From positions 29,473 to 93,472 of the forward strand of contig CAZGUV010000001.1 of NCBI GenBank assembly GCA_964528735.1: a stretch of DNA of 64,000 bases, in the 5' to 3' direction. The DNA is from CAYNND01 sp964528735. Lineage in GTDB: Bacteria > Patescibacteriota > Minisyncoccia > Phycocordibacterales > UBA2100. Both the position numbers and the translations under genes were made by a program. Positions 36,711 through 45,542 of this stretch are shown here, piece by piece. The number at the start of each line of letters is the position of its first letter. Position 1 is the stretch's first letter. The notes under the pieces were generated by a model. It had not been told where the DNA came from. It saw nothing but the letters and a program-made list of their open reading frames with translations, and did no database searches.

Positions 36711-37314
36711 GTCGAAACCACAGAGCGAAGCACTCTACGAAATGACGAGACTCACCGTGCTGAGTAGTCATGATGTTGAGTACATCCTTGTTCGTGGGCT
36801 CTCACAAGAACTAGTTGCGCAGCTCAAGGCGTATTCATCAGATCTGACAGATACGGTCCTTCAAGATGCGACTTCTGATTATGAGCGTTTTGGTGTTGGA
36901 GATTACGAGGCATGGTATGCAAAGCAACGAGTTCCGTATGCACTGCTTGACGGAGCAACTGAGACACTCGCCGCACTTATATGGTTTGGTCCGAAGACAC
37001 TCGGTCGCCCCTCACTCAAACATCTCACCGAGGAAGAGCGTACTCACGAACTCTCTCACGCAACAGGTGAGTGGCATACTGTTTCGTACCGTGCGTATGG
37101 AGTCTACCGTGGAAGGCGGTTGATGAGTATGTTTTCAAAGGTGGCGCTTGCTGATTACCTCGCGCATTGTCCTGGTGCAAAACTATGGCTCTCAATAGAT
37201 ACTGAAAATCCAGCGAGCTTTGCGCTCTCTGAACGACTGGGATTTGAACGCTCAGAGGAATATACTGATGAGACACGTCACCACTACGTATATATCTATA
37301 CACAACATGGCTAG
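36709..37314 (+). CDS. GNAT family N-acetyltransferase
   Basis: 201 aa. C-terminal GNAT pattern YGVYRGRRLMSMFSKVALADYL (the acetyl-CoA Q/RxxGxG/A-type loop is degenerate), followed by LWLSIDTENPASFALSERLGF, the typical beta5-alpha4 end. The acceptor is unknown. The start lies within a palindromic region. Its last 8 nt overlap the aclB start. Confidence 0.78.
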   Translation: MSKPQSEALYEMTRLTVLSSHDVEYILVRGLSQELVAQLKAYSSDLTDTVLQDATSDYERFGVGDYEAWYAKQRVPYALLDGATETLAALIWFGPKTLGRPSLKHLTEEERTHELSHATGEWHTVSYRAYGVYRGRRLMSMFSKVALADYLAHCPGAKLWLSIDTENPASFALSERLGFERSEEYTDETRHHYVYIYTQHG

Positions 37315-38455
37315 AGCACCACTTACAGAATGGAAAGCAAAGCAGATACTGATGGGCGCAGGGTATGCTGGTATGCATGTTGCAGGTGTAGTGCCTCGAC
37401 TGCACGCACGGAAGCGGTACGTTGTGAAGGTTGATGAAGGTGTCAAAAAACGGATGAAAAAAGGCCTTGTGCAGTTGGATTGTAATGAGAAAGAAATTAA
37501 AAAACATATTGCGCGCTGGAAAAAACTTGGGTACACATCATTTCTTATTGAGGAAATGTTTCCACACACTACTCAAGAAGAACGTTATATTGCACTTGAG
37601 CGTGTCCGAGATGGTATTCGTATCTCATATAGTACGCACGGCGGGATTGATATAGAAAATCATGCAGATGCAGTCATATCTATGGTTGTGCGCGCTCCCA
37701 CCAACGTACATGCGGTAGCTGACAAACTATCAATGCCTCGCGGGTGCCTCGAGTCGCTCTATGCAGTAATGAATGAAGGTAGTATCGCGTTTCTCGAAAT
37801 AAACCCTTGTATTATTCGCAAAAATAATTGGACTGCCCTCGATTGTGCGGTGCTCGTCGATACTACAATCACTGACTCATCCCTGTGGAGTGAAAGTGAC
37901 GTCATATCGAAACCAAGCACAAAGGAAGAGGCGCGTGTCATGGAGATACAAAAAACTACCCCCGCATCACTCAAGCTCAAGGTCATGAATCGACAAGGTT
38001 CGCTTTTCTTCTTACTATCCGGCGGAGGTGGATCACTTGTTGTGATGGATACAGTAGCATCGGAACAGTGTGCACACTTGATTGGTAATTATGGTGAGTA
38101 CAGTGGTAACCCGTCTCAGGAAGAGACATATCTGTACACACGAGAAGTCCTCTCACTCCTCATTGCTTCACGGGCGAAAAAGAAGGCGCTTGTTATCGCG
38201 GGTGGTATTGCAAATTTCACCGATATAAAAGAAACATTCACCGGTGTTATTCGTGCGATAGCTGAAGTGTCTGAAGTGCTTAAAAAGCACAATATTCGTA
38301 TCTATGTACGACGTGGAGGTCCTAACGAAGATGAGGGACTACGTCGCATACGGGCGTTCTTCAGAGCGCAAAACATAAACCATGCTGTCTACGGCTCAGA
38401 GACGCCACTTTCAGTAAGTGTACTCGCTGCATGCGCGTATGTACGCAAGAAATAA
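37307..38455 (+). CDS. aclB: ATP-citrate lyase, small (ATP-grasp/CoA ligase beta-type) subunit
   Basis: 382 aa from the ATG at 37307, which overlaps the GNAT stop by 8 nt. The N-terminal ATP-grasp part contains VPRLHARKRYVVKVDEGVKKRM. The C-terminal part carries the family hallmarks SGGGGSLVVMDT, YGEYSGNPSQEETY, IAGGIANFTDIKETF and VRRGGPNEDEGL, which line up with human ACLY residues. With aclA it splits citrate plus CoA and ATP into acetyl-CoA and oxaloacetate. The order aclB-aclA is that of green sulfur bacteria. Confidence 0.92.
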   Translation: MARAPLTEWKAKQILMGAGYAGMHVAGVVPRLHARKRYVVKVDEGVKKRMKKGLVQLDCNEKEIKKHIARWKKLGYTSFLIEEMFPHTTQEERYIALERVRDGIRISYSTHGGIDIENHADAVISMVVRAPTNVHAVADKLSMPRGCLESLYAVMNEGSIAFLEINPCIIRKNNWTALDCAVLVDTTITDSSLWSESDVISKPSTKEEARVMEIQKTTPASLKLKVMNRQGSLFFLLSGGGGSLVVMDTVASEQCAHLIGNYGEYSGNPSQEETYLYTREVLSLLIASRAKKKALVIAGGIANFTDIKETFTGVIRAIAEVSEVLKKHNIRIYVRRGGPNEDEGLRRIRAFFRAQNINHAVYGSETPLSVSVLAACAYVRKK

Positions 38456-38458
38456 CGT

Positions 38459-40237
38459 ATGAAAAAAAGTATTTTCCAAATCATTCGAGAGAGCAACCAA
38501 CGTATCTTAGTCATTGGGAGTCATCCACAACTCGTCCAGTCGATTCTTGATTTTGATATTGTAAGCGGAAAGAAAGAACCAAGCGTAAAAGGAATCATCA
38601 CCAATGGGCGAAAATCAGTAAAATGTTTTTGGGGTAATGAAGAGATTCTCATCCCATGTTATCGCCATGTGAGAGACATGAAGAAAAAAGATAGACAGTC
38701 ACTCCAGTGGATGATCAATGTCCAATCAGGACGGCGAGTCAAAGCGAGTACTCACGTATTTTTCAATGAATGCAGTAATGCGCGAGGCGGAGTTATCTTT
38801 GCAGAGGGTGTGCCTGAGCGCGATGCGGTTGAGCTCATAAGTGCGTATGGTTCGAAGGTGTTCTTACTCGGTCCAGCATCAGTCGGGCTTATGGTCGGTG
38901 GCTCGCTCAAGCTAGGTGCAATAGGCGGTGTCACCCACGAGCAAATTCACGCAATTCATGGATGGGACAAGGGCAATATTGCAGTCGTCTCTACAAGTGG
39001 AGGGATGACCAATGAGCTCATGCATGTAGTGCAGAGCGCGGGGCATCGTGTGTCAGTTGCGCTCTCTATTGGTGGCGATCGATTTCCCATCGCGTCACTG
39101 ACACAGGTACTTATGGAACTTGAGGCGGACACGGCGACAGAGGCAATCATATATTTTGGAGAGCTTGGAGGGCTCGATGAGTACGAAATCGCAACACTCA
39201 TCAAGTCAAAAAAACTTACCAAACCGTTTATAGGATATATTGCTGGTGCAATCGATGCTGCTTTTTCAGAGCCACAACAGTTTGGCCACGCAAAGGCACT
39301 CGCACAGACTCCAGACGAATCTGCAGATGCAAAAAAGAACGCGCTCCAGGGAGTGGGAGCTCGTGCACCAGAGACATTCGACGGAATCCGTGAGGCGCTA
39401 GTCTCGCTCCCAATCAAACCTGCTGCCTCGAATGAGCCTGCACATTGGGTGCGTCCGGTACGAAGACAGTCACTGTTTACTACGCGGCGCCTTCGAGGTG
39501 CGGTGCCGACACCGCTGGTGCGAAACGGAAAGCTTATCGGCACGGATAACTACGAACTATCACAAAGCGTTCTGTACGCACTTTTAGGTCGTCAGGTGTC
39601 CCGAGAGGTATCAGCGTTGTTTGATATGTCATACAGGCTCCTCCTTGATCATGGGGGGAATGTATCAGGTGCAGTCAATGCAATGGTCACTGCACGTGCG
39701 GGACGAGACTTGGTCACTGCACTTTCTGCCGGGCTCCTCACCGTAGGTCCACGCTTCGGCGGTGCGATCAATGATTCTGCGCGCCAGTGGCATGCGCTAC
39801 AAAAAAAGACAGAAACTGTATCTGATTTTATTGAGCGGCATGCAAAAGCGGGCACACCACTTTCAGGAATTGGTCACAAAAAATACCGAGTTGGTATTCC
39901 TGATCCTCGTGTCGCTGTGCTCGACACTTTTAAGGGTTTGTTGAAAAGCACTCCACACCTTGATATTGCGCGAGAGGTGGAGTCGGTCACGACACGAAAA
40001 AATGGTTCACTCATCTTGAATGTAGATGGTATGCTTGCCGCGCTCTTTTTGGATATGCTCATGGAATTGGAAAAGTATACTGATGAAGATATAGATATTC
40101 TCATTTCTCAAGAATTCTTTAACGCACTCTTTATTATTCCTCGTACGGTAGGCTTCATCGGCCATGCGCTTGAACAAAAAAAACATGATGAAGGACTTTT
40201 CAGACTCCCTGATGATTTGTTGTTCACTCAAGAGTAA
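38459..40237 (+). CDS. aclA: ATP-citrate lyase, large subunit (SCS-alpha plus citrate synthase-like domain)
   Basis: 592 aa. The N-terminal CoA-ligase alpha region has GPASVGLMVGGSLKLGAIGG and the phosphorylated-His motif FGHA in EPQQFGHAKALA. The C-terminal citrate synthase-like domain has AGRDLVTALSAGLLTVGPRF-GGAINDSARQW, SGIGHKKYRV, LILNVDGMLAALFLDML and IIPRTVGFIGHALEQKKHDEG. All essential parts are present, so a working enzyme is expected. Known from reductive TCA organisms and eukaryotes; its presence here is unusual. Three nt after aclB; yvcK follows after 3 nt. Confidence 0.93.
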   Translation: MKKSIFQIIRESNQRILVIGSHPQLVQSILDFDIVSGKKEPSVKGIITNGRKSVKCFWGNEEILIPCYRHVRDMKKKDRQSLQWMINVQSGRRVKASTHVFFNECSNARGGVIFAEGVPERDAVELISAYGSKVFLLGPASVGLMVGGSLKLGAIGGVTHEQIHAIHGWDKGNIAVVSTSGGMTNELMHVVQSAGHRVSVALSIGGDRFPIASLTQVLMELEADTATEAIIYFGELGGLDEYEIATLIKSKKLTKPFIGYIAGAIDAAFSEPQQFGHAKALAQTPDESADAKKNALQGVGARAPETFDGIREALVSLPIKPAASNEPAHWVRPVRRQSLFTTRRLRGAVPTPLVRNGKLIGTDNYELSQSVLYALLGRQVSREVSALFDMSYRLLLDHGGNVSGAVNAMVTARAGRDLVTALSAGLLTVGPRFGGAINDSARQWHALQKKTETVSDFIERHAKAGTPLSGIGHKKYRVGIPDPRVAVLDTFKGLLKSTPHLDIAREVESVTTRKNGSLILNVDGMLAALFLDMLMELEKYTDEDIDILISQEFFNALFIIPRTVGFIGHALEQKKHDEGLFRLPDDLLFTQE

Positions 40238-40240
40238 TAT

Positions 40241-41221
40241 ATGCAAAAGAGACTAGTTACACTCGGTGGTGGTTCGGGGAGCAATGCAGTGCTCAAGGGA
40301 CTTGTTGAGAACAAAACACTCGATATCACGGCGCTCGTGACTATGGCTGATGATGGTGGTTCGACGGGAGTTTTAAGAAATGAAATGCAAGTGCAGTCAG
40401 TCGGTGATGCGCGACAGGCAATCGCGGCACTTGCGCAGGGAGATGAAGATATACGGAGACTCTTTCAATACCGATTCCACGACGGTCCGTGCGCAGGACA
40501 TTCACTTGGTAATATTATGCTCGCGGCAGGCGAACAACTCTTTGGCACCTTCGAGCAATCCATCGAATGTCTTTCACGAATGCTTGCTACAGAAGGTAGA
40601 GTAGTACCCATCACAAACGACAATCCGCGAATACAAGCGACTTTGAGTACAGGTGAAGTTATTGTCGGAGAAGGAGAGATTTATACTCGCTCATATCCAC
40701 TCGGAGAACGACTTTCCATTTCATTTACTGAACCAGCTCATATTTCTCCCCAAGCTGAGTCGGCACTGCAGAATGCAGATGCGATTGTCATTACTCCGGG
40801 CACCTACTACTGCACATTGTTACCGGTTCTGATGGTTACAGGTGTTTCAGATGTACTTAAAACGAAAGATGTGCCAATCATTGTGGTGCTGAATTGTCTG
40901 AATCGAAAAGGTCACACCGAAGGATGGAAAGCACATGACTATGTCGCAGGACTCGAGCATGTAATGGGTAGGCACGTCACGCACATACTGATGAACTCTG
41001 AAAAGCTCACAAAAGAGCAAATCGAACAGTATGACCTTACCAAAGAAAGTGGACTGATTATCGAGGATGATATGGAAAGTGATGCGCGTGTAGTGAGAAA
41101 AGATTTACTTTCTCAAGACACCGTACATCGAAGCAGTACTGATGTGCTCGCAGTGCATCGAGCGTTCATTCGTCATGATCCGAACAAAGTCGCTTCAGTC
41201 ATCAGTACTATTCTTGGCTAG
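40241..41221 (+). CDS. YvcK/CofD-like protein (gluconeogenesis factor family)
   Basis: 326 aa. N-terminal LGGGSGSNAVLKGL and MADDGGSTGVLR, the CofD/YvcK signature, and GHSLGNIMLAA. In Bacillus, YvcK binds UDP-sugars and supports growth on gluconeogenic carbon and cell-wall synthesis. Here it is joined to the ATP-citrate lyase genes, which suggests a shared central-carbon control theme (inference). Its stop overlaps that of the convergent MFS gene by 4 nt. Confidence 0.85.
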   Translation: MQKRLVTLGGGSGSNAVLKGLVENKTLDITALVTMADDGGSTGVLRNEMQVQSVGDARQAIAALAQGDEDIRRLFQYRFHDGPCAGHSLGNIMLAAGEQLFGTFEQSIECLSRMLATEGRVVPITNDNPRIQATLSTGEVIVGEGEIYTRSYPLGERLSISFTEPAHISPQAESALQNADAIVITPGTYYCTLLPVLMVTGVSDVLKTKDVPIIVVLNCLNRKGHTEGWKAHDYVAGLEHVMGRHVTHILMNSEKLTKEQIEQYDLTKESGLIIEDDMESDARVVRKDLLSQDTVHRSSTDVLAVHRAFIRHDPNKVASVISTILG

Positions 41222-42642
41222 TGGTGCATCGGAGCACTCTCTGTGTCAGAAAATACAACACGCAGCTTCGTCGCAGCGTATGCGGCGCATACTGCAAAGA
41301 GTGTACCGATGAGGAATGCGAGCTGGTAGCCTGCAGTAAGTGCATCCGCAGTCGGTATTCCTTGAGCAAGCGCTGCACTTGAGCGAATCGAAGCAACACT
41401 GGCAAGGACTGCAAGACCAAGCGCACCTCCAAGCATAAATGCTGTATTAGCGATTCCTGAGGCGAGACCTGATTGTTCTTTCGGGGCATCACTCATTGCA
41501 GCGAGTAGTACTGGGTTAAGTGCCATGCCTGCACCAAGTCCCAAAAGAAGCATCGCGGGTAAGATGTGAAGCACGAAGTCGCCATTGACTGGAGCGTATG
41601 CGAAGAGGAAAAGTCCAAGTGAAAGCGCCAACATGCCCCAGATGATTGGCTTTTGTACTCCGTAGCGGGCAACCATTTTTGCAGAAAGTCCGAGAGAGAA
41701 AATCGCCATGATGATGTTTGACGGAAGGAATGAGAGTCCGATTTGCATTGGGGTATAGCCAAGTACGAGTTGCATGTAGAGCGCAGAGATGAAAAACCAT
41801 GCAAACATCGCCGCTGACCACATAATACCGATAGTGTTCGCAATTCTGAGATTTCGATGCTTCCACAGTGATAGAGGCATGAGTGGATTTTTGATGCGTG
41901 ACTCAATCCGAATGAAGAGCGCAAAGAGAAGAGCAGAGATTCCAAGAAGTCCGAGTGTCTGGAGTGTGACCCATCCAACAATATTTCCATTGACGATTGC
42001 GTAAATCGCGCAGACGAGTGATGCGGTAATGGTTGTTGCACCCCACACATCGAGATGCTTCACTGCGGTCTCACTCTTACTTTCAGGAAGGAGTTTGTAC
42101 GCCGCTGCAAGCACGATGACTCCAAGTGGAACGTTAATGAGAAAGATTGAATGCCAGTTAAATGCTCCTGTAAGGACACCTCCAAGCAATGCACCAATAG
42201 ACCCACCTCCTGCAGCGACAAACCCGAAGAAGCCCATTGCCTTTGCACGCTCAGCATTTTCAGAAAATAGATTCATCATCACTGATAGCGCTACTGCTGA
42301 TGCTACTGCGCCACCCAAGCCTTGGAGACCTCGTGCAAACACGAGCATTGCCTGTGACGATGCGAGTCCACAGAGAAGTGACGCGAGTGTAAAGAGTGCG
42401 ATACCGATAAGGTACATTTTCTTATTTCCATAAATATCACCAAGGCGTCCGCCAAGCAGGAGAAAACCACCAAAGGTGAGCATGTATGCATTCACGACCC
42501 AGGCTAGAGAGGTTTCGTTAAATCCGAGATCAGCACTGATAGAAGGGAGGGCAACGTTTACGATAGTTGTATCGAGCACTATCATGAGTGTTCCCATGCA
42601 GAGCACATAGAGTGCTACCCATTTGTTATTTTTAGAAAACAT
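41218..42642 (-). CDS. MFS transporter, DHA2 (EmrB-like) 14-helix type
   Basis: 474 aa. N-terminal motif LDTTIVNVALPSI typical of DHA2 drug/proton antiporters, GGRLGDIYGNKKM (motif A), and SIGALLGGVLTGAFNW (motif C). It has enough hydrophobic segments for 14 helices. No EmrA partner is adjacent. TATACT lies exactly 6 nt before the ATG on the minus strand. Confidence 0.92.
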   Translation of the reverse strand: MFSKNNKWVALYVLCMGTLMIVLDTTIVNVALPSISADLGFNETSLAWVVNAYMLTFGGFLLLGGRLGDIYGNKKMYLIGIALFTLASLLCGLASSQAMLVFARGLQGLGGAVASAVALSVMMNLFSENAERAKAMGFFGFVAAGGGSIGALLGGVLTGAFNWHSIFLINVPLGVIVLAAAYKLLPESKSETAVKHLDVWGATTITASLVCAIYAIVNGNIVGWVTLQTLGLLGISALLFALFIRIESRIKNPLMPLSLWKHRNLRIANTIGIMWSAAMFAWFFISALYMQLVLGYTPMQIGLSFLPSNIIMAIFSLGLSAKMVARYGVQKPIIWGMLALSLGLFLFAYAPVNGDFVLHILPAMLLLGLGAGMALNPVLLAAMSDAPKEQSGLASGIANTAFMLGGALGLAVLASVASIRSSAALAQGIPTADALTAGYQLAFLIGTLFAVCAAYAATKLRVVFSDTESAPMHH

Positions 42643-42691
42643 CGGGGCAGTATACCCTAGAGAGTGCTTTTAAAAAGCTTTTACTGTGGTC

Positions 42692-43396
42692 CTACTTCCT
42701 TTCTTTGAGGAGTTCAGAAATAGTTACGAATGTATATCCTGACTCTCTGAGAGCGTCTATGATTCTCGGTACTGCTTCACGTGCGCCAGTACACTCTTTG
42801 CACCACGGGTGGATGAGTATGATAGAGCCATTTCGAGTATTTTGTATTGTGTACTCAGTCAAAAAATCAGCACTACTGCCGTAGGTGTCAGGCTCTACAT
42901 CCCATATAACGCTGATTATGTTGTGGGTAGAGAGATACCATGGGAGGCCAATCAGCTTCTTCCCATATGGTGCGCGAAAAGTGATGTCACCAGCGTACCC
43001 TGTTTCTCGAATGAGCGCGGTCGTCTTCTCAATTTCATCCGCAATAAAAGAGCGAGACTTTAAAAGAAATCGCTGGTGAGTATATGAGTGGTTTCCGAGG
43101 TCATGACCATCTTGTACGAGTCGCTTTCCTATATCTTGATTCTTTTCAAGGTTTTCGCCGACAAGATAGAAAGTTGCAGGCACATCTTTTTCTTTGAGGA
43201 CATCTAAAACTTCAAGACCATACTCAGTCGGTCCGTCATCAAAGGTAAGAGCAACTATTTTCTTGTCAGTTCCAACTCTGTATACCAATTCGCCGAAGAA
43301 TTGAAATGTTCTTGATTTGCTTATTTGAAAGAGTGTATACACGGATCCGATACATACGACAATAAGAATGAAAATTATCAGAATTGCCCTACGCAT
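42692..43396 (-). CDS. Polysaccharide deacetylase (NodB domain), membrane-anchored
   Basis: About 234 aa from the ATG at 43396, with an N-terminal helix. The NodB motifs are ALTFDDGPT (metal and base Asp), HSYTH, RAPYG and IILIHPW. Deacetylates GlcNAc-type polymers, probably peptidoglycan. The frame is open up to 43450, but that start would overlap the CDF gene by 62 nt; 43396 gives an 8-nt overlap. May act with the GH18 protein on the wall. Confidence 0.9.
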   Translation of the reverse strand: MRRAILIIFILIVVCIGSVYTLFQISKSRTFQFFGELVYRVGTDKKIVALTFDDGPTEYGLEVLDVLKEKDVPATFYLVGENLEKNQDIGKRLVQDGHDLGNHSYTHQRFLLKSRSFIADEIEKTTALIRETGYAGDITFRAPYGKKLIGLPWYLSTHNIISVIWDVEPDTYGSSADFLTEYTIQNTRNGSIILIHPWCKECTGAREAVPRIIDALRESGYTFVTISELLKERK

Positions 43397-44036
43397 GATC
43401 ATCATGGCTATGGTACTCAAGCTCTTTTTGATTTTCTCGATATGCTTCATACATCACTTGCACTCCTGCGGATATTGCTAGGACAACCATGATGGTTGCA
43501 ACAATAAAGTCAGGGTATCCCGTGCCTGTTCCGAACACACCAAGAGCTGCAAATAGTATCGCTAGATTTCCGATGGCGTCATTGCGAGAACATATCCATA
43601 CTGAGCGCATGTTTGCGTCGCCTCCACGGAAACGATACAACATCACAGCTACGCTAACATTTGTTATAAGTGCAAGCAATCCAATAATACCCATAACAGA
43701 TGCCTCAGGTATTGTTCCATGCATCACATGCCAAGCAGTATTTACCAAGACGAGTAGCCCAAAGAAAGTCACGGACACCCCCTTAAAGTATGCAGCACGG
43801 TTTCTTATGAGTAATGGCATACCAGCTACGAGCAAACTAATTGCATAGTTACTTGCATCACCAAAAAAATCGAGCGCATCAGCGAGTAGTGCCGAAGATT
43901 CAGCGGTTACTCCACCGTAGATTTCTACCAGAAGCATTCCAGCATTCAAAACGAGAGCAATCCATAATACTCGTTTCCATCCAGGACTCTGAGACAATTC
44001 GTCGAAATGTTCATGAGGTGCGCATGTACTACTCAT
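43389..44036 (-). CDS. Cation diffusion facilitator-type transporter
   Basis: 215 aa with about six hydrophobic segments. SSALLADALDFFGDASNY and SRNDAIGNLAI place Asp residues where CDF transporters bind zinc or other divalent metals. A short His-rich tail (YHSHDDHA) may bind metal. The usual cytoplasmic C-terminal domain is absent. TACAAT lies exactly 6 nt upstream of the ATG. Confidence 0.85.
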   Translation of the reverse strand: MSSTCAPHEHFDELSQSPGWKRVLWIALVLNAGMLLVEIYGGVTAESSALLADALDFFGDASNYAISLLVAGMPLLIRNRAAYFKGVSVTFFGLLVLVNTAWHVMHGTIPEASVMGIIGLLALITNVSVAVMLYRFRGGDANMRSVWICSRNDAIGNLAILFAALGVFGTGTGYPDFIVATIMVVLAISAGVQVMYEAYRENQKELEYHSHDDHA

Positions 44037-44101
44037 GTATGTATTGTATCACAGAGGCAGATATGCCTTGTTGCATAGAGATGCTTTGCTATGATGAGTC
44101 T

Positions 44102-44353
44102 ATGGCAAAAGCAGCTTTTTCCTCGGGTGTAGTGCATAAAATACCAGCAGATATGTCTAAAGTATTTTCTTCAAATCAAAAGCTTGCTTTGATGTGGGAA
44201 GATATTACTCCTTTAGCTCGAAACGAATGGATTTGCTGGGTGACATCTGCAAAGCTGGACGAGACTCGAAAACGACGTGTGGTGGTCATGGTAGATAAGA
44301 TGAAAAAGGGAATGCGCCGACCATGTTGCTGGGCAGGGTGTATACATCGCTAG
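44102..44353 (+). CDS. Small YdeI/OmdA-like protein, 83 aa
   Basis: KLALMWEDITPLARNEWICWVTSAKLDETRKRRV matches in pattern the C-terminal OmdA-type module (LSPSHRREYVxWIxxAKxxETRxRR). Ends with a Cys pair (PCCWAGC). TATGAT at 44090-44095 is 6 nt before the ATG, with TTGTTG 16 nt further up, so the start at 44102 is favoured over 44081. Function of the module is not established. Confidence 0.7.
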   Translation: MAKAAFSSGVVHKIPADMSKVFSSNQKLALMWEDITPLARNEWICWVTSAKLDETRKRRVVVMVDKMKKGMRRPCCWAGCIHR

Positions 44354-44404
44354 TTTCTACTAGTGGTTGAAATCCTTGTGAAAATAAGTACAATGACCTC
44401 CAAT

Positions 44405-44476
44405 TCCGGTGTGGCGCAGTGGTAGCGCAGCTCGCTGTTAACGAGTTGGTCGTAGGTTCGAATCCTACCACCGGAG
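44405..44476 (+). tRNA. tRNA-Asn (anticodon GTT)
   Basis: Acceptor TCCGGTG (44405-44411) pairs with CACCGGA (44469-44475), with discriminator G. Anticodon stem-loop 44430-44446 carries GTT at 44437-44439. T arm GTAGG-TTCGAAT-CCTAC. No CCA is encoded. Class I, 72 nt. Confidence 0.95.
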
Positions 44477-44660
44477 CATGAACACAAATCCCGCCTTCAG
44501 GCGGTGATTTTGTATGCTCTGGTGAGCACAGCACCTTCGTGCGGTGCGTGCAGGATTCGAAGACCTTTATGTTATGGGCAAGCAGTCTAATGACTGCGCT
44601 CATCATAAAGGTGTGCTGACCCTGTAAGGGTAGAATCTACCCCGAAGCAAAGACCGATTG
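44477..44660 (+). other. Hairpin-rich non-coding stretch downstream of tRNA-Asn
   Basis: No convincing ORF. Successive hairpins: 44484-44513 (CCGCC/GGCGG with flanking pairs), 44526-44547 (GCAC-A-GCAC / GTGC-G-GTGC), and a 20-bp hairpin at 44564-44611 with loop TAAT. Two mutually exclusive stems then share AGGGT (44619-44631 and 44628-44642). It may be a structured RNA or a 3' processing and attenuation region. No named family recognised. Confidence 0.5.
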
Positions 44661-44663
44661 TGC

Positions 44664-44669
44664 TACAAT
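44664..44669 (+). promoter_or_regulatory. Extended -10 (TGC-TACAAT)
   Basis: TACAAT ends 6 nt before the ATG at 44676, with TGC directly upstream. It starts the next transcript without a leader. Confidence 0.6.
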
Positions 44670-44675
44670 TCGCCT

Positions 44676-44861
44676 ATGAAAGCTGGTACAAAACAATGTG
44701 TATCAATCGCGATGTCTTTGGCGGCGGCACTTTCGATAATTGCCTCTGCATACTTTTTGAAAGATACACAGTATGAAGATTTGTGGGTATATGTCATGTC
44801 TGCGTGGCTGATTGCACATGCAACCCTTGAGGTGCTCACGAGAGAGTCAGGAGATAGATAA
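44676..44861 (+). CDS. Small membrane protein, 61 aa
   Basis: Two hydrophobic segments (about 8-26 and 36-52) with a charged C-terminus (RESGDR). The start at 44676 is set by an extended -10 six nt upstream. Followed after 6 nt by the 116-aa protein gene. No family recognised. Confidence 0.65.
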   Translation: MKAGTKQCVSIAMSLAAALSIIASAYFLKDTQYEDLWVYVMSAWLIAHATLEVLTRESGDR

Positions 44862-44867
44862 GCCAAT

Positions 44868-45218
44868 ATGGATGTTTTGAAAAACATGATAGAGAAAGAT
44901 GCTCAAAAAGAAGGCATCACTCGAATCGCTGAGGCATTAGTAGCGATGTACGTTGATATTGCACAAACCCCACATCTTGATCGTGCAGACAAGGCGTTTA
45001 TTGCTCGTGCACTCGATGGAGTGAAGTTTGAAATATTCCCTCATGAGTGTAAGACAGATGAAAAGGGAAATGCATTTGTTGCCATTAAGAACCGGTACCA
45101 AGCGCAAAGATACATCATCCAACGAGTCGACAAGTGGCTCAGAGAAAAGACAAGTGAGCCTGTAGAAAAAATAGAGAATGTACAAACTACACTTAAGTAT
45201 CTCCATGAGATACAATGA
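44868..45218 (+). CDS. Hypothetical protein, 116 aa
   Basis: A soluble, mostly helical charged protein with a conserved-looking centre (FIARALDGVKFEIFPHEC). No motif or family recognised. Between a small membrane protein and glutaredoxin in a tight plus-strand run, ending 4 nt before glutaredoxin. Confidence 0.7.
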   Translation: MDVLKNMIEKDAQKEGITRIAEALVAMYVDIAQTPHLDRADKAFIARALDGVKFEIFPHECKTDEKGNAFVAIKNRYQAQRYIIQRVDKWLREKTSEPVEKIENVQTTLKYLHEIQ

Positions 45219-45222
45219 TGTC

Positions 45223-45504
45223 ATGATACTTTTCGTTAAAACAGGATGTCCGTATTGCAAGAAGGTGCTCGATTTTGCAGAGCAGAACAATATTACCTTT
45301 GCACAATTAAAAGAGAAGAAGGAACCTGGAGTGCTTGATGAATTATTGAAGCGTGGTGGTAAGAGTCAGTTTCCATACTTAGTTGATGAGGAAGCAGGAG
45401 TAGAGATGTATGAGTCGGCTGACATCGTGGAGTATCTCGCAAAAAAGTTTGGCAAAGACGCAAGCACTTCTCCAAAGGTTCCGCCTGTGTGTCCTATCGA
45501 GTAA
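45223..45504 (+). CDS. Glutaredoxin-like protein
   Basis: 93 aa. Starts MILFVKTGCPYCKK, with the CPYC redox pair at residues 9-12, then the cis-Pro region SQFPYLVD and the ADIVEYLAKKF helix. The ATG at 45223 is chosen from family N-termini. Likely a general thiol-disulfide carrier. The glutathione partner is uncertain, as such organisms often lack glutathione. Confidence 0.88.
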   Translation: MILFVKTGCPYCKKVLDFAEQNNITFAQLKEKKEPGVLDELLKRGGKSQFPYLVDEEAGVEMYESADIVEYLAKKFGKDASTSPKVPPVCPIE

Positions 45505-45542
45505 GAGACTTTGAAGATTGTATCGTTGTGATAGTATAGCTC

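Noticed and set aside
44286..44606. 106-aa minus-strand ORF across tRNA-Asn
   Set aside because: It runs through the tRNA and the hairpins. Its GFEPTTNSL-type sequence is a known artefact of translating tRNA genes.
44545..44611. Second tRNA or tRNA pseudogene
   Set aside because: GGATTCGAA resembles a T loop, but the flanking arms do not pair as a T stem and no anticodon arm can be folded.
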